Assembly (NCBI RefSeq): GCF_039540975.1 | Contig: NZ_BAABFL010000135.1 | Location: 39,148 to 103,147, forward strand | DNA: 64,000 nt | DNA from: Kistimonas scapharcae | Lineage (GTDB): Bacteria; Pseudomonadota; Gammaproteobacteria; Pseudomonadales; Endozoicomonadaceae | Direction: 5' to 3' | Part shown: positions 55,101 to 63,103 of the stretch, in pieces | Position numbering within the stretch: the first letter of the stretch is position 1 | Layout of the letters: each line of letters starts with the position of its first letter | The notes under the pieces: generated by a model | What the model saw: the letters and a program-made list of their open reading frames with translations, nothing else | The model's database searches: none | What the model was told of the DNA's origin: nothing | Translations under genes and position numbers: made by a program

Positions 55101-55210
55101 CCTTCACCGGCAACCGTCGTGGGGATCAGGGTAATATCACCCCCATCAATGGCGACCCGTTGAGCCAGCTGGAAGTGATGGAGTCTACCTACTGGAGAGA
55201 AAATAAATGA
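49133..55210 (+). CDS. pilY1: Giant PilY1 pilus-tip adhesin with internal coiled-coil and EF-hand-like insertion
   Basis: This 2025-residue secreted protein compares with about 1160 in P. aeruginosa PilY1. A signal peptide (about 1-29) is followed by a von Willebrand A domain (about 48-375) with MIDAS motif DTSGSM at 55-60. The PilY1 beta-propeller starts near 580 (DYLFYGDNMGFLRAVN near 627) and has a calcium loop DVDGDGVIN at 932-940. It is interrupted after GWRAHPLNTDTRDRFYVFKD (about 1020-1042). About 800 residues follow: heptad-rich coiled coil (about 1065-1660) and four EF-hand-like loops starting near residues 1681, 1739, 1807 and 1832. The canonical end resumes at about 1888 (DGWYLSL, EKVLSNSVTINGAVFF). 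PilY1 primes pili and binds surfaces. Confidence 0.9.
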   Translation: MMIKTMYKKLAYAFGAFIYMTASLQGVQADDTEVYVGQKLVAGSVIRPNVLFIIDTSGSMDTRVDGNYCTKADYDFNSNACSRVTTKTCIRWRNGRCREYAYEYSYVKTRIQVVREVTQNLLDDLIASNKPVNVGLMRFDSNSDGGFIDVAIDKIEDTKSSIKNTLDSYYAQGGTPLSMSLYEAARYYMGQDIEYGSDASGCYIDYSGYVRCTNRETDASALLTPTKYKSPINHSCQSNNVILLTDGVPYNDYGANKTIRNWAANNTNKKTCGDTNNYDDNNDSGDCLDELAEFLFSTDGDIIDKLDSNDDGNTDEILFTKNDSVKTYTVGFATDQQLLRETALSGTGDAKNYFTTNNTSGLVSALQEIIQDILSQDANFAAPGVAVNAYNKLTHKNELYYSMFKPETGAAWTGNLKRYALEEICHDSNDNTVDCNSDTVSGSETLIVDSSGQPATDMDPSSETAGFFKKDARSWWSTVDDGGNVALGGAAEQITPANRTLLTYTATPPGPRANALSDKKSLSPLSTATVNNTLLGIGIEPSDSSYTLNETTLVAFAEGRQVTVQKSGEADKSTQMVMADVLHSQPLVIPYRVEETQDGDILKDSEGNPITGSDGLAIRDVNVTQADYLFYGDNMGFLRAVNTQTGAEKFAFMPGELLPNIKHYFKNLQGSEEKRYGIDGPINAWVQYTYQEDAAGDLIDTVGIRRSITGTVEAGSNGIPDLQTATRVILYFGMRRGGHNYYAMDVTDIDQPKLLWAIRGLTVDKKGNRLDRYGRSLDASNRVINYANGDLAASAITSTPLAPDSGFEKLGQSWSRPVLAKVPVGKDADGKPVNKQALIFTAGYDPNQDNDDDNLPVSDHLGNAIYVVDAETGQLIWSAGGPNTSHYTSRFNDLDGDNSNDLDTNGDNYNDSLNLKIADMTNGMPGDVVAVDVDGDGVINTLFAADTRAQVFRIDFNRNKDTTAQNCVTNCLASYASGGRIASLGGSDAASNRRFYGTPDVSIYSERGEEPFYAVALGSGWRAHPLNTDTRDRFYVFKDYNVLTTPTSYTYASSGTSVITESHLADITGTTLSDAEWAELNRELECIQHGETAGRNCSGFTQADGSVADYANDNIDALVNASKKAQEVLDAYRDAWGVTVLMDQRLALQEQLDALQKTLDTQAEQLAYNQSVFDDIASQAQLQEQVVAVQDIFEDYSLLSTEIETVIEPTYQAAETNYNNAQQAVADYEQVVIEKEQQLKNTQSAVAAKKEIDRLEPTIDEIKADLTILEPYLQPSEQAQYETKLQELFWNLYAQQYYYYWEYNDAGSNVTAEELEQRKNLYHSYLETSGYIALEPFLNKSTPANTAVLTMKIGSRNQWHNLFYLSTSQGSPSYADISVKTDQLVADKTSYDQAQQTLIDLNITYDDVETVHATATQEYTAASNQLSDLQNTQSEKLAEKDEALSNYNNALQEKADYESAINDPDGLLTQYARLEAFQTELAQSWTAITEKQAAINEARLNGDDTSALEAELATLEASYYGIPDDLDTPDVDESTTGQVAQRDALNDLTSEIKTLEQEIADLKAAGQDSSAKEIALLEKQAEWQTSVLALNTVTAGTLADAIAADEDSPFQSLNDSVAELESTINNLKTELDAMQQQKLAIQSEQSALEQAITWQAEEASPDSVLETYLDANALSQLKAADPNNNLTMAEALAFLDALNGGSSNDPDLDWVYSAATSQQTDILTALLGGLFTEATSHGDADGNGTLSLAEALSYISNKLALDPDNSSLQSVYDTLYGVDQGRLALTALNDAAQTSAALQAAFLLEHDPGDNGILEASDILTADQLAAALAADENGVLTVEEAFAWLVDEAEKTAAIRTAALQQRLDALILALEPGDTYTLTSDYFNNKDGWYLSLGATEKVLSNSVTINGAVFFNTYNTTTNSTVMSCGPDVGQANAYALNLLDGTAVYQDEDGNPIRSVALLRGGIAPAPVITINNNGVNLTIGTEGNPFTGNRRGDQGNITPINGDPLSQLEVMESTYWRENK

Positions 55211-55590
55211 TCAAAGCGTCGTCAGGTTTTTCCCTGCTGGAATTGATGATTGTGGTAGCGATAGTCGGCATCATTGCCGCTATTGCCTACCCGGCCTATA
55301 CCGAACAGGCCGCCAGGGGACGACAGAGTGACGGCCAAGCCATGCTGATGGAAGTGATGCAGGCCCAGGAACGTTTCTATTCACAGAACCAGACCTACAC
55401 CACCGACCTGACAGCACTCGGCTATGCCGTTGCCAACCCGGAATCCCAGGGAGACTTTTATGCCATTGCAGCGGCCGCCTGCCCCGGCAGCGCCGTGGCC
55501 CAATGCGTTCTTTTAACAGCTACAGCGCAGGGTGCTCAGAGAGGACAACCTAACCTGACGTATAACAGCGTCAGCGGCCCATCCTGGTAA
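55207..55590 (+). CDS. pilE: Type IV pilus minor pilin PilE
   Basis: This 127-residue prepilin has a 7-residue leader and the classic GFSLLELMIVVAIVGIIAAI start with Glu5 (residue 12). The PilE pattern AYPAYTEQAARGRQSDGQAM and RFYSQNQTYTTDLTALGYAV follows. Two Cys residues near the C-terminus could form the pilin disulfide. Its start overlaps the pilY1 stop. It ends 6 bp before the convergent brnQ stop. Confidence 0.92.
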   Translation: MIKASSGFSLLELMIVVAIVGIIAAIAYPAYTEQAARGRQSDGQAMLMEVMQAQERFYSQNQTYTTDLTALGYAVANPESQGDFYAIAAAACPGSAVAQCVLLTATAQGAQRGQPNLTYNSVSGPSW

Positions 55591-55596
55591 AAAGGA

Positions 55597-56907
55597 TTAC
55601 CTGCCCAGCCGACGGGGCTGTTCCAGTAACTGACAGAGAATCCACGCCACGAGGAAGGTGGCTACGCCGGGTACCAGCCAACCAACACCACTGCTAAACA
55701 ACGGTAACCGCCTGAACGTCATCAGCAACCATTCGGGCAATAGCCCGATGGTGCTGAAACTGTCCGAGGTGCTGATGACAAAGATCACCGCTACGGTAAC
55801 CACCACCGTGGTTCGGGGAATCGGCATAAAACTGCGAGCGATGGAAAACAGCACCAGCGCAATAGACACCGGATACAGGGCAACCACGACGGGTAATGAC
55901 AGTGAGATCAACGTCTCCAGCCCGACATTCGCCACCACGGCCGACAAGGATGCCAGAAGAACAATCCAGAACTGGTAGGATGCCCGCTGGAATTGGTGAT
56001 GGAAATAGTCACCACAGGCAGTCGTCACACCAATAGCCGTCGTCAGGCACGCCAGGACAATGACCGCTGTCAGCGCCAATAGTCCGCCAGAACCCAGCAA
56101 ATGATAGACATATGCACTGAGAATCTGCGCGCCATTTGTTGCTCCGGGCGCAACCGTCCGGCTGGTTGCCCCGAGGTAAAACAGCCCAAAATACACCAGG
56201 CAAAGAAACACACCAGCGATCACAGAGGCAATAACGGTATATTTGACCACATCCTCACGGCGTTTTACGCCAAGCCCCTTCACAGATGACGCAATCACAA
56301 TACCAAAGGCCAGTGCCCCGAGGGTATCCATAGTCAGGTATCCCTGGATCATGCCCTCAATGACCGGATGCGATGTGTAGTCATTCCAGGGCATTCCCGG
56401 CGCTTCATGGGGGGTGAGCAACATACACAGGTAGATGGCCAACAATAACCCGGCCAGCAAGGGCGTTAATATACGCCCGACAATCGTGACCAGTTTGCCC
56501 GGGAAGATCGACAGCCAGATCACAATGGAAAAGAAAATGATGGAAAATGCCGTCAGGTACCAGGGCTCAACCTGACCAAACCAGGGCGAAATACCGGTCT
56601 CAAAGGCGACCACGGCGGTCCTGGGTACCGCAAAAGCAGGCCCAATAATCACATAGACAGCCACCCAGAACAGCATACCGATACGGGGAGGCAGGTCACG
56701 GGTCAGGGCGTTGGGGCTGCCCTGAAGGGCAATGGCAATAATCGCGAGAAGGGATAATCCAACATCTATGGCAAGGAAACCAATCAGCGCCCACCAGAGG
56801 TTTTCCCCGGCCTGCTGGCCTGCCATGGGGGGAAACACCAGGTTTCCGGCACCCAGGAAAAACGCGAATGTCATCAATGCCACGGCGAGAATATCATTCT
56901 TCTGCAT
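55597..56907 (-). CDS. brnQ: Branched-chain amino acid transporter (LIVCS family)
   Basis: This 436-residue inner-membrane permease with about 12 helices would import Leu, Ile and Val with a cation. LIVCS signatures are FAFFLGAGNLVFPPMAGQQA near the N-terminus, PRTAVVAFETGISPWFG, and GYLTMDTLGALAFGIVIASS. It appears to be a single gene with its promoter in the gap to its right. Confidence 0.93.
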   Translation of the reverse strand: MQKNDILAVALMTFAFFLGAGNLVFPPMAGQQAGENLWWALIGFLAIDVGLSLLAIIAIALQGSPNALTRDLPPRIGMLFWVAVYVIIGPAFAVPRTAVVAFETGISPWFGQVEPWYLTAFSIIFFSIVIWLSIFPGKLVTIVGRILTPLLAGLLLAIYLCMLLTPHEAPGMPWNDYTSHPVIEGMIQGYLTMDTLGALAFGIVIASSVKGLGVKRREDVVKYTVIASVIAGVFLCLVYFGLFYLGATSRTVAPGATNGAQILSAYVYHLLGSGGLLALTAVIVLACLTTAIGVTTACGDYFHHQFQRASYQFWIVLLASLSAVVANVGLETLISLSLPVVVALYPVSIALVLFSIARSFMPIPRTTVVVTVAVIFVISTSDSFSTIGLLPEWLLMTFRRLPLFSSGVGWLVPGVATFLVAWILCQLLEQPRRLGR

Positions 56908-57225
56908 AGGGTCTCCCTGTTTGGGGAAATACGCTGGAATAATGCGATCAAACTGCAGATAACAACTTCGACTGTGATTAACTCAAGCTATTGCAATATA
57001 GACAGCTATAACGGTATTTCCCGAAAAAAAATCCTATCCCCTCTATTTTTTCGACGCATTATTGTGCAAAAAGTTGCAAAAAAACTGGTTTAAGTAACCT
57101 TTGGTTGTTAACACGTGACGGCATTCCCACGGGTATCGGTGGATAAGTCAGCACAAATCTCTACACATAAAAAAGCCCCCATCAACACATGATGAGGGCT
57201 TAATGTTATCTCTTAGCAATGAGGT
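56908..57225. other. Gap between brnQ and astD
   Basis: This 318-bp non-coding region carries the brnQ promoter region on the left, AT-rich around 56990-57080, and the astD terminator at 57169-57200. No gene is supported. Confidence 0.6.
57169..57200 (-). terminator. Intrinsic terminator downstream of astD
   Basis: A hairpin pairs GCCCCCATCA (57175-57184) with TGATGAGGGC (57190-57199) through a 5-base loop with one imperfect pair. It is preceded on the plus strand by a run of A (57168-57173) that gives a U-tract in the leftward transcript. It lies about 26 bp after the astD stop. Confidence 0.8.
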
Positions 57226-58692
57226 TTACAGACTTAGCCCCGGCGCCAGATTAGCAGGCATCGTGACCTGCTCTGTCTCAAGACTGGCCACCGGATATGA
57301 ACAGTAATCAGCCGCATAATAGGCACTGGCCCGGTGGTTGCCACTGGCGCCAATGCCGCCAAAAGGTGCCGCACTACTGGCGCCTGTCAGTTGTTTGTTC
57401 CAGTTCACAATGCCGGCACGGATGCGGCTGTAAAAACGATCAAACTTGTCACGATTGTCGCTCAACAGCCCGGCGGAGAGTCCGAAACGGGTACGGTTGG
57501 CCAGCGCGATCGCCTCATCAAAACTGTCATAGCGAATCAGCTGCAATAGAGGACCGAAGTACTCTTCATCCGGTAGTTCTTCAATGGTGGTCACATCAAT
57601 TAAGCCCGGTGATAACAGTCCCGTGCCTTCTTCCAGCTTACGGACTTCCGTCAACACCTTGCCACCCAGCGCTACCAGACTCGCCTGTGCGGTGAGAATA
57701 CCGTCTGCCGCCTGCTCCGAAATCAGCGATCCCATAAACGGCTGTGGATCATCATGCTGGCGTCCGACCTGAATCTTGCCAATCGCAGCTACCAGCGCAT
57801 CAACAAACCGGTCTCCGGTTTCGCCTTTCGGCACATACAGACGACGGGCACAGGTGCAACGCTGGCCTGCAGTAATATAGGCCGACTGAATCGTGTCGTG
57901 TACGGCAGCACGCTGGTCGGCGACTTCATCCACAATCAGTGGATTATTGCCGCCCATTTCCAGCGCCAGGATCTTGCCGGGATGGCCGCCAAACTGCTGA
58001 TGAATCAGCTCGCCGGTTCGGGAACTGCCGGTGAAGAACAGGCCATCAATATCGGGGTGCTGTGCCAGCGCCATACCGGTCTCTTTTTCGCCCTGTACCA
58101 GGTTGAGCACACCGGCAGGCAGGCCGGCTTCTTCCCATAAGGCGACCATTTTCTCGGCAACGGCCGGCGTCAGTTCACTGGGCTTGAATACGATGGTATT
58201 GCCAGCCAGCAAAGCAGGCACAATATGTCCATTCGGCAGATGGCCGGGGAAGTTGTAAGGACCAAATACCGCAACAACACCGTGAGGTTTGTGCCGTACA
58301 AACGCCTTGGCGCCGGGAGCCTCGTTTTCACGAATACCGGTCCGGTCATGATAAGCCGTCACCGAAATACCGATCTTACCCTTCATGGCGCCGACTTCCG
58401 TTCGGCTTTCCCAGATCGGTTTACCGGTTTCATTGGCGATCGTCTGCGCCAGTAATTCACCATCACGGTCTAGCAATTCGCCATAGCGCTTAACGATCGC
58501 TTCACGACCGGCAAACCCCAAATCGGCCCATGTAAGGGTCGCAGCACGCGCAGCATCAACCGCATCAGCAACCTGACCTGCATCTGCCGCATACCCTTCC
58601 CAGACGGCGCTGCCTTCCGCCGGGTTCAGTGAGGCAAATGCCTGCCCATTGCCTTCCAGCCAGCAACCGTTAATAAAGAGAGAAGCTGTCAT
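57226..58692 (-). CDS. astD: N-succinylglutamate 5-semialdehyde dehydrogenase
   Basis: This 488-residue NAD-dependent aldehyde dehydrogenase would oxidise succinylglutamate semialdehyde in the arginine succinyltransferase pathway. AstD markers: INGCWLEGNGQAFASLNPAE at the N-terminus, VAVFGPYNFPGHLPNGHIVP, LEMGGNNPL (general base Glu) and GQRCTCARRLYVP (catalytic Cys). I start at ATG 58692 behind a GGGAG box; the frame is open upstream to 58773 without homology. It is 25 bp after the astA gene and the last gene of its operon. Confidence 0.95.
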   Translation of the reverse strand: MTASLFINGCWLEGNGQAFASLNPAEGSAVWEGYAADAGQVADAVDAARAATLTWADLGFAGREAIVKRYGELLDRDGELLAQTIANETGKPIWESRTEVGAMKGKIGISVTAYHDRTGIRENEAPGAKAFVRHKPHGVVAVFGPYNFPGHLPNGHIVPALLAGNTIVFKPSELTPAVAEKMVALWEEAGLPAGVLNLVQGEKETGMALAQHPDIDGLFFTGSSRTGELIHQQFGGHPGKILALEMGGNNPLIVDEVADQRAAVHDTIQSAYITAGQRCTCARRLYVPKGETGDRFVDALVAAIGKIQVGRQHDDPQPFMGSLISEQAADGILTAQASLVALGGKVLTEVRKLEEGTGLLSPGLIDVTTIEELPDEEYFGPLLQLIRYDSFDEAIALANRTRFGLSAGLLSDNRDKFDRFYSRIRAGIVNWNKQLTGASSAAPFGGIGASGNHRASAYYAADYCSYPVASLETEQVTMPANLAPGLSL

Positions 58693-58717
58693 AAATACTC
58701 CCTGATATGCGTAAAAA

Positions 58718-59749
58718 TTAAACCGCCCGGTGTGGCAACAGGTGAACCACCCGCAAGGTGTCGCCTTCATCAACCCGTAATGCGTCGGCTTGTTCGCCGG
58801 TCACACATACGATGTTATTGCCGCAGAAAGCCACCTTGCTCATGGCGCAGCGGTAGTCGTGGAATTTGGTATTGGCCAACAGCCAGGGCTCACCATGAGG
58901 TTCGCGCTCATCATCGACGTGGACTTTGAAGTAGCGGCTTTCACGCACCAGGCGGATATCCTGTATACGCGCTTCCATCAGTGGACCGGCATCAAAGATC
59001 GCCACACAACCGCTGTAACGCATGCCTTCACTTTCCAGCAGTTTGCGTGCGGGTGTGGTGGCATCATGGGTCAGGCCAACCACCTGCTGTGCCTCTTCCG
59101 GCAACAGGTTGAGATAAATGGGATGGCGGGGCATCAGCTCGGCAACAAACACCTTGCTGCGTGCCGTCGCCTGATCGGCATGGGCAAAATCCACAGAGAA
59201 GAAATGACGGCCCAGCGCCTCCCAGAAGGGTGAAACCCCATTCTCATCGCTGTAGCCCCGCATCTCGGCAATCACCCCTTCAGAGAACCGGCGCGGGAAC
59301 TCCGCCATAAACAGAAAGCGGGACTTGGACAACAGGTGTCCGTTACGGCTGTGGCGATACTCAGGCAACAGGAACAGGGTACACAGTTCCGAATAGCCGG
59401 TATGGTCATTACACAGGGTCAGCGTTTCGACCTTGTTGTAGACGCCCAGCTCCCGGGATGAATGCACCTGGGTATTGACCCGGTAGTTGTACCATGGATC
59501 ACTCATGCCAACGGCGGATTCGATGGCGCAGATACCTGCCACCTTGCCGTTGGTCGTATCTTCCAGGACAAACAGGTAGAGCGCTTCCTCCAGCGCCACC
59601 GGTGAATCAAAGCTCTCCAAGGCCCACTGCAGCTTGGCCAGCACACGCTCTTCATCCGGCTGCAGCGAGGTAAACCCGACCCCTGTCTTGTGAGCCATAT
59701 CCCAGAGGGCATCCCAGTCACTTGCCTTGATCGGCCGAATTACCATCAT
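58718..59749 (-). CDS. astA: Arginine N-succinyltransferase, AruG-like copy
   Basis: This 343-residue AstA-family acyltransferase transfers succinyl from succinyl-CoA to arginine (or ornithine). Family motifs: RPIKASDWDALWDMAHKTGV, LCTLFLLPEYRHSRNGHLLS, SPFWEALGRHFFSVDFAHAD, and the FDAGPLMEARIQDIRLVR segment. A second paralogue lies at 60781-61842. Paired paralogues also occur as AruF/AruG in Pseudomonas, where they form a heteromer. ATG 59749 or ATG 59746 could be used. It is followed by astD. Confidence 0.93.
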   Translation of the reverse strand: MMVIRPIKASDWDALWDMAHKTGVGFTSLQPDEERVLAKLQWALESFDSPVALEEALYLFVLEDTTNGKVAGICAIESAVGMSDPWYNYRVNTQVHSSRELGVYNKVETLTLCNDHTGYSELCTLFLLPEYRHSRNGHLLSKSRFLFMAEFPRRFSEGVIAEMRGYSDENGVSPFWEALGRHFFSVDFAHADQATARSKVFVAELMPRHPIYLNLLPEEAQQVVGLTHDATTPARKLLESEGMRYSGCVAIFDAGPLMEARIQDIRLVRESRYFKVHVDDEREPHGEPWLLANTKFHDYRCAMSKVAFCGNNIVCVTGEQADALRVDEGDTLRVVHLLPHRAV

Positions 59750-59945
59750 AGAGATTACCTCACTCCTGACCTTTGTTATCCGGGAACCTGACCGGTTCCT
59801 CTATCTGTCATTATCATTACGCTAATACCACCATCAGAGACATACGGCACAAGCTGTTCAGTGTTCCGGTGTCACGGTAAAAACGCGGTTCACAGTTGGG
59901 TTGCGGTTGCAACCTGGGAAAACGAAACCTTCCTGGCAGGATCAT

Positions 59946-59966
59946 AGGCCCCGGGAAGTGGGGCCT
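59946..59966 (-). repeat. Perfect GC-rich hairpin between the DUF1338 gene and astA
   Basis: AGGCCCC (59946-59952) and GGGGCCT (59960-59966) flank a 7-base loop, starting 10 bp past the DUF1338 stop. There is no U-tract, so it is more likely an mRNA-processing or partial attenuation hairpin than a full terminator. The whole gap to astA is 226 bp. Confidence 0.5.
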
Positions 59967-59975
59967 GGCGCCTGG

Positions 59976-60788
59976 TTAACGTCCGGTGACGTTAGTACTT
60001 TCAAAAATCTTGTCTGCCGATGCCGCCACAAACCCCTGGTAGAGGGTTCCGTCCGGCAAGGGGTAGCGCAGGGCAAACTCATAAAAACAGCTGGGGATTT
60101 CCACGGTGCGATCACTGAAGTCGACAGCAATGCGATTCGCCATGGTCGATGACTGTTCCAGGAACACGTCCGGTGAGCCTTTGATCAGACCACCACTGTC
60201 ATTCAGGGAAAAGCCTTCATCCAGCAGCAACTGGTTCAATGCCTCAAGGCAGTCGTGTGACTGCAGGTGATTCACCGACACAGTAAAGTGGTTGGGTCGG
60301 TAACCAAAGGCCGACATCCAGGCGGCGTATTCACTTTCCCCCAGCAACTGGCTGTAGGTTGCAAAGGGAATGTCCCAATGCCGGCCGGAATAACAGAAAA
60401 TATCCTTGCCCAGGTCCCGGGCATCCACCTGATCGACCAGGCTGTTAATAATTGCCTGAGCCTCCTCCGACAATTCTTCTACCAGCAATTCACTGATAAA
60501 AACTTTCGGCAATTCAGGATCTTCATGTTCAAAATGCTTGGCAACCAGTTTCTTGGTATCGAACCGGTAGTCGCCTTTCGGCTGGTAACCGGCCTCAAGA
60601 AACGGGCGCGCAATCTTGTCGAGGCAAACCTTGTCATTGTTGAAGGTGCGCAAGGCAATATGGTCATTGATGACCACACCATTATTCAAACCCGCAAACA
60701 GGTCATGAATTCTGCGGGCATCCGGATTCAGGGTCAGGTAATCCTCCCACATGGCGTTAAGTAACGAATCAATCCTGCGCTCAGTCAT
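59976..60788 (-). CDS. DUF1338-family protein in the ast locus
   Basis: This 270-residue cytoplasmic protein of the short DUF1338 type belongs to a family that includes metal-dependent 2-oxoadipate dioxygenase/decarboxylase (HglS/YdcJ). Candidate metal ligands are His43 in NDHIALRTF, His in YRPNHFTVSVN and Glu in FYEFALRYPLP. Its job beside arginine-succinyl genes is not established; conversion of a 2-oxo acid or a vicinal-oxygen-chelate-type reaction is plausible. I start at ATG 60788, overlapping the upstream astA stop by 8 bp. Confidence 0.8.
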   Translation of the reverse strand: MTERRIDSLLNAMWEDYLTLNPDARRIHDLFAGLNNGVVINDHIALRTFNNDKVCLDKIARPFLEAGYQPKGDYRFDTKKLVAKHFEHEDPELPKVFISELLVEELSEEAQAIINSLVDQVDARDLGKDIFCYSGRHWDIPFATYSQLLGESEYAAWMSAFGYRPNHFTVSVNHLQSHDCLEALNQLLLDEGFSLNDSGGLIKGSPDVFLEQSSTMANRIAVDFSDRTVEIPSCFYEFALRYPLPDGTLYQGFVAASADKIFESTNVTGR

Positions 60789-61842
60789 GACAATGGTCTC
60801 CTGTTCTTTTGAGGGTGCCAGCACATTGCTTATTGTTATCGGCCGCCACCTGCAACACCGGATCACCGGCAGATACCCGCAGGGCATCCGCCTGCCCCGC
60901 ACTCAGCGACACCTTGCCGGCGTCAGCCGTCGCCTGCAGGCAACGAAAATCCAGCAACCCGGCATTACAGACCAGGTGCGTTGCTTCAGTATCATGGGTG
61001 TCCGTAATGTCCGCTTCAGCCATGTCAGCTTCGCGCAATGTCCGCAGCTGGCCCAGCCTTGCCTCCAGCTGTGGACCGGCATCGAAGATATCCACATGGT
61101 CTGCAAACTCAAAGCCTTCATCTTCCAGCAAACGCAGGACATCGCGCCGTTCTGGATGGACACATCCAATGGCGCCGCGGGCTTCCTCACTGAGCAACGG
61201 CATGTAAACCGGATACTTCGGCATCATGTCCGCAATAAAGCTACGCGCCTTGATACCTGCCAGATAAACGGCCCGATCCAACGCCATACTGAAGAAATGT
61301 CGTCCCAGGCATTCCCAGAACGGTGACCGCCCCTGCTGGTCACGCACCCCCTGCAGTTCCACCATGATCCGGGAACCAAACCAGGCGCGATGAACCGCAA
61401 TAAACAGCAAACGTGCACGGCTCAACAGTTCCAGTTTTTCAAACGTACGGTGCTCAGGCGTCAGGTACAGTGAACACAGGTTCGCTGACCCGGTATATTC
61501 GTGACAAAGCCGGAGCGCCTCCACCCGGCTGTGCATCTGCAGCTCATCCGAGGCATGTACAATGTCGTCTATGCGGTAACTGTAGAACGGATACCGGAGG
61601 CCGACCGCCGCATTGATGCCGGCCACGCCACAGATCTCACCGGTTTCCGTATCCTCCAGGACGAAATGGCAGCTTTCGGTCGACAGCTGCCGGGTATCCG
61701 ACAGGGTTCGCCGGGTGATGGCAATGATTTCCGCCAGGTGGTCCCGGTTAGCAGGCAGGGTCGACATGGAACCACCGGCCATCACCGCCAGCCGCTCCAG
61801 GTTATGCAGATCGCCAAAGACTACAGGACGCACCAACAGCAT
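60781..61842 (-). CDS. astA: Arginine N-succinyltransferase, AruF-like copy
   Basis: This 353-residue paralogue of the AstA at 58718-59749 has VRPVVFGDLHNLERLAVMAG, NLCSLYLTPEHRTFEKLELL, SPFWECLGRHFFSMALDRAV and FDAGPQLEARLGQLRTL. It carries a divergent, Thr/His-rich C-terminal tail. The two copies likely form the heteromeric arginine/ornithine succinyltransferase. It lies 4 bp after the M20 gene and overlaps the DUF1338 gene by 8 bp, so these three are cotranscribed. Confidence 0.92.
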   Translation of the reverse strand: MLLVRPVVFGDLHNLERLAVMAGGSMSTLPANRDHLAEIIAITRRTLSDTRQLSTESCHFVLEDTETGEICGVAGINAAVGLRYPFYSYRIDDIVHASDELQMHSRVEALRLCHEYTGSANLCSLYLTPEHRTFEKLELLSRARLLFIAVHRAWFGSRIMVELQGVRDQQGRSPFWECLGRHFFSMALDRAVYLAGIKARSFIADMMPKYPVYMPLLSEEARGAIGCVHPERRDVLRLLEDEGFEFADHVDIFDAGPQLEARLGQLRTLREADMAEADITDTHDTEATHLVCNAGLLDFRCLQATADAGKVSLSAGQADALRVSAGDPVLQVAADNNKQCAGTLKRTGDHCHD

Positions 61843-61846
61843 AGAT

Positions 61847-63103
61847 TTACTCCGGCCGGTTGACGGCTTTCAGCCAGCGAATATCCTCACTGGCCGCCAG
61901 TTTCATCAGCATCAACGCACTCAGCTTGGCGCGGGGTACCAGGCTGTCGACCAGCAGGTATTCATCCGCACTGTGGATCTTGCCACCCTGGACGCCCAGG
62001 GTATCAATATTCGGAATGCCCGCCGCGGCCAGATTGTTGCCGTCACAGCACCCCCCCGTCGGCAACCATTCAATGTGCATGTTCAGCTCTGCACCACATT
62101 CACGAGCCAGGGCTAACAGGCGCTCATTGGCCGGCGTCAGAATCTTGGGTTTACGGCCAAAGCCTCCGTGCAGCGCCAGACTCATGCCATCCCGCGCATT
62201 GATCGCTGCCACAATGGGCTCAATCTGGCTGAAGCACCAGGCTTCATCTTCAGGTTGCTCAATACGGATGTTGAACCGGAAGACACAGGTATCAGGCACC
62301 ACATTAACAGCACCGCCCCCGTGGATATAACCCGGGTTAATGGTGACCCCTTCACGCTGCCCATTCAGATCATCCAGTGCGCTGACAAAGTCACTCATGG
62401 CACGAATGGCGTTACGGCCCAGATGATGTTCACGCCCGGCATGGGCGGCACGCCCCTGGCAGACCACCGCAAAATTACCGCTGCCTTTACGTTGCCCCGC
62501 AAGATTGCCATCCGGAAAACTGGGTTCGTAAATCATGCCCAGATCACAGCGGGAGGCAGCTTCGCGGATCAATGCCGCCGAACCGGGCGAACCAATTTCT
62601 TCATCCGGATTAAACAGGATTTCCCAGCCTATCTTTCCTGCCCAGGGGCTGCGCTCGAGTGTTTCGAGCGCGCGGATCATCACCAGCAGACCGCCCTTGA
62701 GATCGGTGACGCCAGGACCATTCAGTGTATTGTCATCCAGCCAACGGACGGACTGGAACGGATGATCCACCGCAAAGACCGTATCCATATGGCCACAGAA
62801 AAACACCCGCAGCGGCGCATCCGGATGTTTGCTGATTCTCAGCGCTTTGCCCAGCTCATGATGAATCACTTCACCGGCGTCGTTGACCTGCTCCCAGGGG
62901 GCAACGTCGATGACTTCCTGTGTTCCGCCTAACGCCTGGGTCAGACCTTCGAGTACATGACGTACACGATTGACGCCCTCTGTATTAAGGGTGCCGGAAT
63001 TGATTTCTGCCAGCCGGATGGTCTCCGCCAGCATGCTCTCCTGCTGGCCATCAAGCCACTCCAGCCAGGGGGTAAACTGCGATTGACTGTTCATGGAATT
63101 CAC
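61847..63103 (-). CDS. M20-family deacylase/carboxypeptidase G2-like hydrolase
   Basis: This 418-residue zinc hydrolase has His105 and Asp107 in GHMDTVF, bridging Asp134 in GPGVTDLKGG, the catalytic pair Glu168-Glu169 in NPDEEIGS, and the dimerisation segment GRAAHAG. It resembles carboxypeptidase G2 / acetylornithine deacetylase-like enzymes, which release glutamate or other amino acids from N-acyl forms. As first gene of a run with two astA copies and astD, it may perform the AstE step (N-succinylglutamate to glutamate and succinate). That role is inferred. Confidence 0.85.
   Translation of the reverse strand: MNSMNSQSQFTPWLEWLDGQQESMLAETIRLAEINSGTLNTEGVNRVRHVLEGLTQALGGTQEVIDVAPWEQVNDAGEVIHHELGKALRISKHPDAPLRVFFCGHMDTVFAVDHPFQSVRWLDDNTLNGPGVTDLKGGLLVMIRALETLERSPWAGKIGWEILFNPDEEIGSPGSAALIREAASRCDLGMIYEPSFPDGNLAGQRKGSGNFAVVCQGRAAHAGREHHLGRNAIRAMSDFVSALDDLNGQREGVTINPGYIHGGGAVNVVPDTCVFRFNIRIEQPEDEAWCFSQIEPIVAAINARDGMSLALHGGFGRKPKILTPANERLLALARECGAELNMHIEWLPTGGCCDGNNLAAAGIPNIDTLGVQGGKIHSADEYLLVDSLVPRAKLSALMLMKLAASEDIRWLKAVNRPE

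Noticed and set aside
59750..59975. Full intrinsic terminator between DUF1338 and astA
   Set aside because: The hairpin at 59946-59966 is strong but has no U-tract, so I list it only as a hairpin.
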